DNA of 64,000 bases from Symbiodinium natans (taxonomy: Eukaryota > Sar > Dinophyceae > Suessiales > Symbiodiniaceae): assembly GCA_905221605.1 (NCBI GenBank), contig CAJNDS010002443.1, positions 188,001 through 252,000 on the forward strand. Direction: 5' to 3'. Within the stretch, counting starts at the first letter, position 1, and each line of letters opens with the position of its first letter. Of the stretch, positions 36,735 through 45,809 are shown in pieces. The notes beneath the pieces are model-generated. The model made no database searches, was not told where the DNA came from, and worked only from the letters and a program-made list of their open reading frames with translations. Both the position numbers and the translations under genes were made by a program.

Positions 36735-39569
36735 TCAAGTCCTGTCTTCTTCCATAGCTCGTCTCGCACCCTTCAGCATTTCTTCTCCTAACAGCTCAGG
36801 GTACACACCTGACGCCGGGAGCTGAAGGTGGATGTGTTGGTGGCTCTCATCACAGCGGTTCCTAGCCATACTGTTGATGAAATTCGAAGAGTTACTACAA
36901 AACCACCACCTCTTCCAGGCTCTTTCAGAACCTTTCTCGAAGCAACAGCGATCGACGACACATCCCTTCGCAAGACCAAGACGTTGACTTACAGACCTAA
37001 AGACCGTTTCATTCCACAAGTCAGACCTAGCTGGCCACTCGTGAGAAAGAAGAAGACGCGGACAGTTCGCGTACGGACGGAGAAGGTTCCAAATCCTTCG
37101 CCAAGACCTCTTGTGGACCAACAGAGACTCCCGCCATCTGGCGTAGGCCTGTCCACCTTTTCGAAATCTCAAATGACGAAGTCCGCACCCAGCCGAACAA
37201 GGCGTAGACAAGTGCGCATACACCTTCACCCCTTCCTGAAGTAACACGCTAAAGACTTCTTTGAGAAGCTGGTATCCGTTTTCACTTAACAGATCCACTT
37301 GCTTCGTCACTCCAAAATACGCGATACGAGGATTCTTCGAGCAAGCTTTTGACAAAGAGCTTCCTTCTTCACAGCAGAGCTCAACCACAACATACGAAGC
37401 CTGGTTCCTTGCTACCTTCTCTGCTGCGGCTCGCCAAGAAACAGGGACGTTCAGTTCGCAGACTTCATCTGCTGGTTTATTGGGCTCTTTAAACGTGACA
37501 GAAACGCTGGTTCCGGAATTTTTCTCTTTCCAGGGGACTGGTTCCGGAATGAGGCCACAAGCCTCGCACAAGCTGACCAAACTGTCGTTAGTTGGGCTTT
37601 TTGTTAGAGCATCTGCCGGGTTGACAGCACCTGGTATGTGCTCAATCGTGAATCTTCCAAGCTGGACAAGTTCTTGGAGAAAAGCGGCTCTTAACTCAAT
37701 ATGGCGGACTTTCCTCAACAATGTCCCCATTTTGGAAATGGACACGGCGCTTTCAGAGTCCGAATACCCCTTAAGAAGGTAGTACCCCGTTTCCCGGTCC
37801 TTCGGGATGCCCTCCAAGATGGTCTCCGTCAAGAGAGCAATGTACAAACCTTCCCTGGCTATCTCAGTAAGCGCCGCAAGCTCACTCTCGGCGCTCGAAA
37901 GGGCTGTGGTGGATTGCTTCCTGCTGAACGTCTTCAAACAGCAGTTTTCCCAAGTAATCACACCACCACTAACAGAATTCAGGCTCCAGCTTGCGTCCGT
38001 AAAGCACGATACCGCTTGGGGATCCGCATCGTCTTCCAGGATCTCCCGAGTCGACGGAAACACCTGAACCTTATGCGGAAGACCTTTGACCCATTTGAGA
38101 ACATCCCTCATGCATGTTTCAGCTGCCTCGTCAGGGGCCGACTGATGACGCCCCAAAAATCCGCAGCAGAACTGCAAATCTGGTCTGGAGAGGGCAGCCC
38201 ATGCTAGACGCCCTAAGGTCCTACGGTACTTCTCGTGAGCAGCTGGACTGATCTTTTCGGTTTGGCCTTTCTTAATGAGGTCAGAGTAGCGCTTCTCCAA
38301 TGACGGAAGCTTGGGGTTCGGTTTGGTTATCCCATACTCTTCACAGCAGGAATCCAAATACTTAGCGTCCAGTCCAAAATAGACTCGCTTCTCTCCCTTA
38401 TTCCTGAAGATTCGCCGTCCTAGAAAGGATACTTCTCCCGCACAATTCTCATGAAGCTCACCAGTTAGTTTCAGCTTGTAGCGTTTCTGTAGATCTTCGA
38501 AAACCTTCTTCCCTTCGGAGGGGTCCTCAGAGTAGATTAACAAATCGTCAACATAAAAGAGGACCAGCGTCAGACCCTTGGAGGTCTTCCTGCGGTATAT
38601 CGTCGGGTCCAAGCTTGGACTGAATCCGCTCTGCTCCAAGTGCGAACTCAGCTCCTTATACCAAGAAAGCGGTGCTGATCTCAGTCCGTTCATGGCTTTG
38701 TGTAATCGAAGATACACCTTCTTGTTTCCGGCCTTTTGAGGGATTTTAGAGTCCGCAATACTCACGTTACTCGGAAGCTCTACGTACTCAGGCCTTGACA
38801 CTGCTGCATGCATAAAAGCAACGCTCACGTCACAGCTCAACACTGAACCTCTTCGACAAAGCAGTGCCAACAGAAGCCGCAATCCCTCCAAACTCGTAGT
38901 CGGGCTGTAGATACCTTCAGACAAGGTCGTGCCTCCCATCGAAGCATAATCTCTTACTACCAGACGTGACCGGTACAGCCCTTTACGCTTGACCGTGTTG
39001 ACCCACCGACTGGTAAGCACCCGCCTGCCGCTCTCACGTGCGGACTTTCGGGCCTCATCTTCAGAGATCACCTTTCCTACTCCGAACGACTCGAGTTCCT
39101 CTAGTTCCAACTTCATTGAGGCATACAAAAGGCTCGGATCCAACTGTTCTCCGGATGTTTCAGAGACCGCATTTCGTGGTACCTGGCACTTGACCCTACT
39201 TCCTCCGAATTTCAAGGTAAACGAATCAGCCACCTCCTGTGAGGTAGCTCGAACGTCAGGTCCTCGGTACAAAGACTCCAAGAGGTGATTCGTAAGCCAA
39301 TCAATCTCCATGTCCTCCATGTTTTCCCCCTCATCAGGCAGAATCCCTGCCTCACCTTCTTCCGCCGGGGCACTTACGGGAGCATAGGTATCATCAGCAA
39401 TCATCTCTTCGTCTTCTTCATCTAAAGGACCAACACCACCTTCCATGACTTCATCTTCAGGACCATTACCATCATCAACACCTTCGGGTTCATACAAGAC
39501 AGGCCGTTCTGGGTCTTTACCATCAAGAACCAAAGACTGCGCAACAGCGAGGCCTTCGACAGTTCCCAC
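36735..39569 (-). CDS. RT-RNase H polyprotein part with methyltransferase-like C terminus
   Basis: 944 codons counted from the first ATG in the frame. The frame stays open upstream to at least 39,690, overlapping the integrase frame, so the ATG is probably not a true start. RT carries YVDD at residues 339-342. RNase H has FTDAS, SSAESEL, SDSES and the copia-typical NPADALTK. After that, from about residue 726, comes an extra ~215 residues with VELCCEEGSSLS (Glu730), QVDLLSENG and STPCSAG (Cys791), spaced like motifs I, III and IV of a Rossmann-fold methyltransferase. The usual PCQ and ENV of cytosine methyltransferases are absent. It is one frame back (-1) from Gag-protease-integrase. Confidence 0.9.
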   Translation of the reverse strand: MGTVEGLAVAQSLVLDGKDPERPVLYEPEGVDDGNGPEDEVMEGGVGPLDEEDEEMIADDTYAPVSAPAEEGEAGILPDEGENMEDMEIDWLTNHLLESLYRGPDVRATSQEVADSFTLKFGGSRVKCQVPRNAVSETSGEQLDPSLLYASMKLELEELESFGVGKVISEDEARKSARESGRRVLTSRWVNTVKRKGLYRSRLVVRDYASMGGTTLSEGIYSPTTSLEGLRLLLALLCRRGSVLSCDVSVAFMHAAVSRPEYVELPSNVSIADSKIPQKAGNKKVYLRLHKAMNGLRSAPLSWYKELSSHLEQSGFSPSLDPTIYRRKTSKGLTLVLFYVDDLLIYSEDPSEGKKVFEDLQKRYKLKLTGELHENCAGEVSFLGRRIFRNKGEKRVYFGLDAKYLDSCCEEYGITKPNPKLPSLEKRYSDLIKKGQTEKISPAAHEKYRRTLGRLAWAALSRPDLQFCCGFLGRHQSAPDEAAETCMRDVLKWVKGLPHKVQVFPSTREILEDDADPQAVSCFTDASWSLNSVSGGVITWENCCLKTFSRKQSTTALSSAESELAALTEIAREGLYIALLTETILEGIPKDRETGYYLLKGYSDSESAVSISKMGTLLRKVRHIELRAAFLQELVQLGRFTIEHIPGAVNPADALTKSPTNDSLVSLCEACGLIPEPVPWKEKNSGTSVSVTFKEPNKPADEVCELNVPVSWRAAAEKVARNQASYVVVELCCEEGSSLSKACSKNPRIAYFGVTKQVDLLSENGYQLLKEVFSVLLQEGVKVYAHLSTPCSAGCGLRHLRFRKGGQAYARWRESLLVHKRSWRRIWNLLRPYANCPRLLLSHEWPARSDLWNETVFRSVSQRLGLAKGCVVDRCCFEKGSERAWKRWWFCSNSSNFINSMARNRCDESHQHIHLQLPASGVYPELLGEEMLKGARRAMEEDRT

Positions 39570-42500
39570 CTCGCACGCTCCATCAACGATTCTTCCGGTC
39601 GGAAATACGTCAATCTCCGTACTACCAAAGGGGCCGCGAAGATCCCTCCACCTCGTGCGTTCACGGGTCCTAAGTAAACAGCCTTGACTGTTTTCGCTCC
39701 CCGGTATTTAGCAAGATGCGCCTTCGACTTGCTAACTTTTGCCTGAACCACACAACCAAAGGGAAGCGTTCTAGTTCGGTGAACTATTTCCTCGTGCAGC
39801 AAATCAATGCTGGTGGTGGAGTCACCGTGGCTCGAGGACCACAGATTGTAACACCTCGACACATAGAACACACAGGCTTGCCACAAGAGACCCCCTAAGG
39901 GAAGCTGGTACTTTCCCAGCTCTGCATCTTGACCAGGGAACTTCTTTAGAGCAATTTGGCGCTCCAAGTCCAACCACACAGCCCAGAAGCCTTGGCGTAC
40001 CGATTCAACTTGTCGTTCTATCGAGCCTTTGGCTTGTGGCCTATATCCTGGAACCACATCAACAATGGTTGCGCTGTGGGGGCAGTTTCGGGACCTGCTC
40101 AGTCTTTCTGCCAAAGCAATAATAGATCCTTCTTGATCCATTCGAAACGTCACGGCTTTGCCTACCAGTCCCATCTCACGCAGCACTCTGTTGATGTTAG
40201 CAAGCAATTGTGGATCTTCGAGGTTCGGTGCGGGCAGACTGACAGTATACCTGGAACCCAGGTGTGTCATCAACAGGACTCTTAGCTTGCCGAAAAAGAA
40301 AAAATCAAGACCAACAGTCTGATTCTCCTTTTGAAGACGGCGACGCAAGCGACGCGCGGGGACACGACCCTTCGACGAACAGCATGAGTCACAGTTGGAA
40401 TCATAAGGGAAATGGCCTTGAGCACGATGACGATACAAGGCGGTTGAGGACAACGGAATCCTAAAAGATCCTTCTTCTCCACTGTCCGGTGGTTCCGGTG
40501 GATTCTCTGGAGGCTTGGGGGGTCTTTCAGAAACCTCAGAAGGCTCGTAATCGGGACTTGACGGTGACGGAACCCCTTCGGGGACCCTTGAAGACGAAGA
40601 CCCGGGCTCCCCACCACGAGGAGCTTCCAAATCAAAGGGCTCAGCTTCAGTCCCTTGTCCCGGCACTGGCAGTCCTCTGTGCATCATCCGCAGATGACAC
40701 ACTAATGGACTGCTCGCCGGCGGGCTCTCATCATTGCCCTTTTCAACAACATCAAGCACACCAAGCCAAGCACAAACACTCCCAAGCACACTGCAAGCCT
40801 TGCAAAACAACATGTTCAACATGCAACGTGTACGTGTTTGGGGTTTTGGGGCCTTCCTATGCAAGACAAACTGCTTGTAGCTAGGCACTCGGACCCAGTG
40901 GTCCCCACAAAAGATCCTAACACTGCAGCCCTTCCTGCGCGGCCTCACTCTAAAGACCTTCCGATCCTTTTCTCCAACGGAACACCTTTCAAACTCGACA
41001 AACAAAATGTGGAACCCCCAAAACACTAGACCACCCAAGAGGCTGCAGAAGCCCAAGACGGCCACGATGGCCATGACATCCAGTCCTGGCCCAAGACCAT
41101 TCCTGTATAGGCTGGCGGTGGTTCGGTTGGGGTTGAAGTTAAGGTTCGGGATTTGGTGCGTTTCAAAGGGGTTTCGGGCACAAGCAAGCTCAAGCTCAAG
41201 CAATCCAAGCGGCAAAGCAAGCTCAAACAACTCATGCTTCACATGTGTTTCAAGAAAACGAAACCACGCACTCACACCTTTGTTTTCTTCTCGAAAGGAA
41301 ATTCGGTGCGCCGAGTCGGCGTAGTCCAGGACTCCATCCCGAACGCAAAAGAAAGCTATGATACATTCCAAGCCGGGCCCACGGCTCCAAATCCCCTTCA
41401 TCCTTTCTTGATCGTCTCCTTTGCGGCAGCCACCACCGCATCGAAGCTGGGGACATTGGCCGAGCTGCTGGAAGATGGGGCCTCCGATTCGGGAACCGTT
41501 GGCATGGAGGGCCCCGGAGCGGGGCGTGGCATCGCCTTTACCGCCGGCGGTGGCGGCGGAAGAACGAACGAGCGCTCCGAGCCCGTCTGTCCAAGACCAA
41601 GAAGAAGACGGCCGATGGAATCCCCAGGCGGGGCTGTTGAAGCAGGAGAAGGTGGCTCCAGGGGCATATCCCCGTCGTCGTGGTGGCCCGGAGTTGCAGC
41701 CGAAGTTCCCGGAACCATTGGTGGAGCTGGAGGATCTCGACCACCCATCCCTGCTTGCTTCACCATCGGTGGTGGCGCCGTCTCGGGCGTAGGGAGGCAA
41801 AGGGCCTCTTGGACTGAGATATTGTCCTCCCGGCACTTCAAGCAAAATCTCAGCGCCTCTTCGGGGCCTTCGCCATGGAGGTCTTCGTCGGCCGAAACGG
41901 AGGTGGAGCTCGAATCGCTTGATGTAGACCCACCAGGACCAGCACGGGCCTTCGGCTTCAACCTCCGGCGCGAATCTCGCGCGGCCCTGCGGGCATTGCT
42001 GGCCTCCTTCGACCGCAATGCAGCATCTGTTCGAAGCCTCAAACTCGTAGTGAGCTCGCCCCACGCGACACGTTCGTCGCGATACCGCGTAAAGCGCGGT
42101 CCCTCGAAGAGACGCGGCTCGTGAAGGGCCAACAACGGGCGTTCCCCCGCCTTTGCATTGATAAAGGCGCGCAAGCAGATGAGGAGCCGCTGAAGATACC
42201 CCATTGCGCTTATGGAGCATTCGCGCTCTCGGCGGTCGTTGCGCCCTCCAGCGCCGCCCAGCCTGTCCATGGCTGACAGGACGTCGTGGGGCCTTAGCCC
42301 CCATTCGAAGAGGCCTTTGCCTTGGAGAAGAAGATGGAGGCGCTCTTCTGCAGCCAAGTCTTGATCCACAGTGGAGGTGGCCACCTCCCGAAATCTTTTG
42401 GGACGGCGACCTTCTTCTTGTACAGGTTCGGGAAGTACCTGTGGTGGATGTGGACCTTCCGGAAACCGCGGAAGCACCGAGTGCCACGGAGTCGGGGCTG

Positions 42501-45500
42501 CATATTCGCTGGGACGAACCAAAGTCGCAGACCCACCAAAGATCTGGCGAGTAATCGCCGGAGACCCCAGATGCTGCGCCACATAGGCCTCGCCTATGGT
42601 CCCGGCCATGGCGAGGGAATCGTAAATGGCACTCGGGTCTGCTGGGGGCCCATAATAATGGGAAAGCTGGGGCATTGGTTCCCCAGGCCCGGGGTACAAA
42701 TGGACCCCAAGCTCGGCAGCCTCGGCAATCCTCCTCCTCATATCGAAAAGCAAAGCATGATGCAAGGCCGTCAGGCGTTGTCCCGGAATGGATGGTGGCT
42801 GCGTGGTGTCCACCGGAGTAATCCTCGGCACATCGGAATCTCCAATATCCACGGGGTCCGCCGCAATGGGGCGCCAATGCCCCCAATTCTCGGAGTCGGT
42901 CGGCGAAGGCTCCTGGACCGGCGCCATTTGCTCCTGGACCGTTGCCTCCTCCAGCGACGGGCCCACCATTGGCGAAACACTCGCCTCTCCACCAACTGGG
43001 TCCTCTATCGCAGGCCCAGAGGTTTGGGAGCCACCCATCATGGAGCGGATTGCTGCTCTCCGAGCAACAAAAGCAAAAGGCTACTAGAACCAAAACGCTC
43101 AGAGCTCCGGATCTGTTCCTTCGTGCACCTCCGAAAGGCGCTCCAATCCCTTGCATAAGCGAAAAACACCCCATGAAAAACATGACGCACACACGCAAAG
43201 CAAGCTCCAAAGCATGTATGTTCCCAAGGTTCCAAAGCAACATGCTCAAGCAATTCAATCCAAGCTCAAAAATCAAGCGCAAGCTCAAGCCAAACATGTC
43301 ATGCTGCTTCCTAATCAAATTCAAGCCACACATGTCATGCGGTTTCCTAAGATCTTTGTCGAAAACAAGCTCTTCTTGAGGACTTTCGGGATTGAAGATC
43401 TCAGACCTAAACCCTCGAAGGAGAAACGAAAACGGAGTTGAAGACAAAGCGTGTCGGCCACACTGCTCATCATCGAGCTCATCGACCTTATGCAGGCTCT
43501 TTCCTCCTTTCTTCAAGATGCTCCTGGGAGCGGTCCGCTGTCCTGAGGGGATAGGAACCTCAGATCCTGGCACAACAGCGTCCTTCAGTGAATCAAGTTC
43601 CATGTCTTTAGGCCCCTCCGCCCCTTTCTTGGAGGAGGCTTTAGACTTCTTTCCCCCACTAAACGCCCACCAGGCCCGATTGTGACCAACCAACTTGATA
43701 CTCTTCTTGTTCCCTTTGTACATTCGGGACCCCGTTTTGGACAGATAGGTCTTCCAACCCAATTCCGCCCCACACCATGGAGAGAGGACGTTAAACCCGA
43801 CATCAGCCACCAACACCTCCCCGAGTCTCAGAAGAACATCACCGAAGTAGACTTCGATATCGACCACAGACGAAACGTCGATCGAACCTCCAGAGGCGTT
43901 GAACAGACTGGCTGCCTTGTCGTGTGTCTTCACCACACGAAATCCTGAGATAAACTGGTTGGAAACTATGTGGCACGTAGCCCCACTATCAACCAACCAA
44001 ACATCCCTCGGGCTAACCCCTAGGTGCGAGCACATCTGAGAGAGGTTTCCTCTTTGAGAAAACTTCGAGCCTAAGGCCCCCATTGAATCTCCAACTACGG
44101 TGCCTACCGGCTTCACCTCTTCAGGCGCGTTCAGAACACGAGGAGGAAGAGAAGGTTCGGCCGAAGCTTCCCGCACTCCAGAAAAACCCAAAGCCATCAA
44201 AGTGGCTTCCCCAGAGTCTGCTTCCGATTCGGGCTCACCCAAGTAACGGCCTTTCCCTTTTCCTTTCTTCTTCTTCGACTTCTCCTTGCCCTTTCCGCGC
44301 CCTTTGGGGCTCTTGTCCCCGTGCTCGCTCCGAGGAGTTCCACCTCCCCGCGGCGTTCCTCCACCTTTGGGAGTTCCCCCACCTTTGGGGTTTCGGTCCC
44401 CTTTTCCTTTGTCCTTAGGCTTCTTTCGATCCTTTCCATGGTCGCCCTTGCCTTTGTCCGGACTGCCACCACCACGGGCCTTCTCATCCCTTTGCTTCTG
44501 CCAGCATTTCTCGGCTTGGTGTCCCCGTTTCCCGCAGTAATCACACAAAGTGTCACTGAGGGATCGAGACGCTCCACCTGGAGCCTCACACAGTCGAAGC
44601 TGTTCTTCGTAGTACTTCAGACTGCTGCACAATGAGTTCCAGTCGTTGCTCTTCCCATGCAAGACAACGTATTGACGAAGCTCGGTATTCACCGCTTGCA
44701 AAAGGATACTGCACCGATCAGCCTCTGACAGAAGAAGTTCAGGGAAATTCGACAGCTTTGCCTCAGACCGAGAAAACTCATCTTCAAGGTGCCTAATGAG
44801 GTCAGTAGGTCGCCGAATATGTTGGCACGTGTGCTGCAACTTCAAACACTGGTCACGCACGAAGACGGCTTCCATGCGGGATACTATGCTGTACTGCTGC
44901 GTGATGGTGCGCATGGCCTCGTACCCACAGGCACTCAAAGCCTGTCGCTTCGAGCAAGAGCGTAGCAACTCCAGACCCCTTTCCCACTTTGCCAGGGCTT
45001 GGGTCAGGTAGTAAAACAGCTTAGCGCTCCGCGCTGCAACTTCCACACTGAGATCCTTCTGGAGTATCTCGTGTTTCACCTTCACACACAGCTGAAGCTC
45101 CCGAACGAAAGACTCGTCTTGCAAAGCCAACCATGAGCTCAAAGTCTCCACATAGCCATGCCAGGTTTCCACTTCTCGCATACGTCCTTTGCTCATGCCT
45201 TGATGCTCCAGCAATGGCAAAGGCGGTAGGTACTTCTCCGCTCGGTTCTGAAGAGTGGACCCACCACTAAAAGAAGTAGACGAAGACGACCCCGTCGCTG
45301 CTGTGGCACCAGGTCCCGAAAACGGGTCGGCAGTCTTGGCTTTAGCTGCAGCTTCAGCAACCAACTTAGCAGTCTCCGCTGCCTTCTCTTCGGCCTCGTT
45401 TCGGCGCTTCTCCTCTAAGTCCATGCGTCTCATGAGAGCAGCTATCAACTGCTGGTTCTGTTGAGTAGCCTGCCCTTGCTGACGCAAGAGCTCAAGTGTA

Positions 45501-45772
45501 GACTGGTTCTGCTGACGTAGCATTTCCAACACGATGGCTTGAAACCCAGTCTCGGTTCCTCCACCGCTGGCTGTGGGCAAGGTTCCCCCTGCCTGACTGC
45601 CCGCGGGTGAAGCCTGCGCTTGAGCAGGAGTTGCCGGAGGGGACTCAAAGGGGTTCGGTGCTTCCTGAGGTCGCGTAGTTGTCTGGCCTGCTTGACCAAA
45701 CAGCAAAGCCTCTTCTTCAGGACTCACGTCCGGCACCGGCACCTGAGAAGGGTCCGGAGCTTGGGCGGCCAT
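39422..45772 (-). CDS. Gag-protease-integrase polyprotein, 2,116 codons
   Basis: ATG at 45,772 lies 38 nt inside the 5' LTR edge. Gag fills residues 1 to about 520, with a zinc knuckle CDYCGKRGHQAEKC at 410-423 and a Lys/Gly-rich tail. Protease has LVDSGATCHIV with Asp595. Integrase has an HHCC finger beginning at His1782, then Asp1823, Asp1879 and Glu1919 as the DDE triad, 39 residues between the last two. Between protease and integrase (about residues 770-1,680; 43.46-40.72 kb) lies sequence without copia homology. Much of it is read out of frame relative to a 547-codon ORF, yet no stop interrupts this frame. The frame ends shortly after the integrase core, where RT continues one frame back. 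Confidence 0.9.
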   Translation of the reverse strand: MAAQAPDPSQVPVPDVSPEEEALLFGQAGQTTTRPQEAPNPFESPPATPAQAQASPAGSQAGGTLPTASGGGTETGFQAIVLEMLRQQNQSTLELLRQQGQATQQNQQLIAALMRRMDLEEKRRNEAEEKAAETAKLVAEAAAKAKTADPFSGPGATAATGSSSSTSFSGGSTLQNRAEKYLPPLPLLEHQGMSKGRMREVETWHGYVETLSSWLALQDESFVRELQLCVKVKHEILQKDLSVEVAARSAKLFYYLTQALAKWERGLELLRSCSKRQALSACGYEAMRTITQQYSIVSRMEAVFVRDQCLKLQHTCQHIRRPTDLIRHLEDEFSRSEAKLSNFPELLLSEADRCSILLQAVNTELRQYVVLHGKSNDWNSLCSSLKYYEEQLRLCEAPGGASRSLSDTLCDYCGKRGHQAEKCWQKQRDEKARGGGSPDKGKGDHGKDRKKPKDKGKGDRNPKGGGTPKGGGTPRGGGTPRSEHGDKSPKGRGKGKEKSKKKKGKGKGRYLGEPESEADSGEATLMALGFSGVREASAEPSLPPRVLNAPEEVKPVGTVVGDSMGALGSKFSQRGNLSQMCSHLGVSPRDVWLVDSGATCHIVSNQFISGFRVVKTHDKAASLFNASGGSIDVSSVVDIEVYFGDVLLRLGEVLVADVGFNVLSPWCGAELGWKTYLSKTGSRMYKGNKKSIKLVGHNRAWWAFSGGKKSKASSKKGAEGPKDMELDSLKDAVVPGSEVPIPSGQRTAPRSILKKGGKSLHKVDELDDEQCGRHALSSTPFSFLLRGFRSEIFNPESPQEELVFDKDLRKPHDMCGLNLIRKQHDMFGLSLRLIFELGLNCLSMLLWNLGNIHALELALRVCVMFFMGCFSLMQGIGAPFGGARRNRSGALSVLVLVAFCFCCSESSNPLHDGWLPNLWACDRGPSWWRGECFANGGPVAGGGNGPGANGAGPGAFADRLRELGALAPHCGGPRGYWRFRCAEDYSGGHHAATIHSGTTPDGLASCFAFRYEEEDCRGCRAWGPFVPRAWGTNAPAFPLLWAPSRPECHLRFPRHGRDHRRGLCGAASGVSGDYSPDLWWVCDFGSSQRICSPDSVALGASAVSGRSTSTTGTSRTCTRRRSPSQKISGGGHLHCGSRLGCRRAPPSSSPRQRPLRMGAKAPRRPVSHGQAGRRWRAQRPPRARMLHKRNGVSSAAPHLLARLYQCKGGGTPVVGPSRAASLRGTALYAVSRRTCRVGRAHYEFEASNRCCIAVEGGQQCPQGRARFAPEVEAEGPCWSWWVYIKRFELHLRFGRRRPPWRRPRRGAEILLEVPGGQYLSPRGPLPPYARDGATTDGEASRDGWSRSSSSTNGSGNFGCNSGPPRRRGYAPGATFSCFNSPAWGFHRPSSSWSWTDGLGALVRSSAATAGGKGDATPRSGALHANGSRIGGPIFQQLGQCPQLRCGGGCRKGDDQERMKGIWSRGPGLECIIAFFCVRDGVLDYADSAHRISFREENKGVSAWFRFLETHVKHELFELALPLGLLELELACARNPFETHQIPNLNFNPNRTTASLYRNGLGPGLDVMAIVAVLGFCSLLGGLVFWGFHILFVEFERCSVGEKDRKVFRVRPRRKGCSVRIFCGDHWVRVPSYKQFVLHRKAPKPQTRTRCMLNMLFCKACSVLGSVCAWLGVLDVVEKGNDESPPASSPLVCHLRMMHRGLPVPGQGTEAEPFDLEAPRGGEPGSSSSRVPEGVPSPSSPDYEPSEVSERPPKPPENPPEPPDSGEEGSFRIPLSSTALYRHRAQGHFPYDSNCDSCCSSKGRVPARRLRRRLQKENQTVGLDFFFFGKLRVLLMTHLGSRYTVSLPAPNLEDPQLLANINRVLREMGLVGKAVTFRMDQEGSIIALAERLSRSRNCPHSATIVDVVPGYRPQAKGSIERQVESVRQGFWAVWLDLERQIALKKFPGQDAELGKYQLPLGGLLWQACVFYVSRCYNLWSSSHGDSTTSIDLLHEEIVHRTRTLPFGCVVQAKVSKSKAHLAKYRGAKTVKAVYLGPVNARGGGIFAAPLVVRRLTYFRPEESLMERARWELSKASLLRSLWFLMVKTQNGLSCMNPKVLMMVMVLKMKSWKVVLVL
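41398..43041 (-). CDS. 547-codon ORF nested in the element, unrecognised
   Basis: Starts ATG-ATG at 43,041, one base downstream in phase (+1) of the surrounding polyprotein. The N-terminal third is Pro/Glu/Ser-rich. A middle part (LTALHHALLFDMRRRIAEAAELG, QHLGSPAITRQIFGG in pieces) looks folded. It is followed by an Arg-rich stretch, an acidic Ser tract (SSDSSSTSVSADED) and a Pro-rich tail ending AAAKETIKKG. Composition suggests that this frame, not the polyprotein frame, is the translated one here. Function is unknown. It could be a captured host gene, an accessory protein of the element, or the gene of a nested insertion. Confidence 0.6.
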   Translation of the reverse strand: MMGGSQTSGPAIEDPVGGEASVSPMVGPSLEEATVQEQMAPVQEPSPTDSENWGHWRPIAADPVDIGDSDVPRITPVDTTQPPSIPGQRLTALHHALLFDMRRRIAEAAELGVHLYPGPGEPMPQLSHYYGPPADPSAIYDSLAMAGTIGEAYVAQHLGSPAITRQIFGGSATLVRPSEYAAPTPWHSVLPRFPEGPHPPQVLPEPVQEEGRRPKRFREVATSTVDQDLAAEERLHLLLQGKGLFEWGLRPHDVLSAMDRLGGAGGRNDRRERECSISAMGYLQRLLICLRAFINAKAGERPLLALHEPRLFEGPRFTRYRDERVAWGELTTSLRLRTDAALRSKEASNARRAARDSRRRLKPKARAGPGGSTSSDSSSTSVSADEDLHGEGPEEALRFCLKCREDNISVQEALCLPTPETAPPPMVKQAGMGGRDPPAPPMVPGTSAATPGHHDDGDMPLEPPSPASTAPPGDSIGRLLLGLGQTGSERSFVLPPPPPAVKAMPRPAPGPSMPTVPESEAPSSSSSANVPSFDAVVAAAKETIKKG

Positions 45773-45797
45773 GGTCTCTACTGGAACGTCCTCAGAC

Positions 45798-45809
45798 GCT
45801 CCGCTACCA
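45798..45809 (-). promoter_or_regulatory. Primer binding site, initiator tRNA-Met type
   Basis: Directly next to the 5' LTR the minus strand reads TGGTAGCGGAGC. This is complementary to a tRNA 3' end of GCTCCGCTACCA and close to the initiator methionine tRNA sites used by Ty1 (TGGTAGCGCC) and plant copia elements (TGGTATCAGAGC). Confidence 0.85.

Noticed and set aside
36208-36825. ORFs of 187-205 codons in the LTRs (also 45,863-46,426)
   Set aside because: Plus-strand frames within and beyond the LTRs, against the element's direction, with no domain.
36735-37410. Canonical DNA cytosine methyltransferase
   Set aside because: Motif I-like and Pro-Cys features are present, but PCQ and ENV are absent, so only a methyltransferase-like call is supported.
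41153-42124. 323-codon plus-strand ORF
   Set aside because: Antisense to the 547-codon ORF in GC-rich DNA; composition fits a shadow frame.
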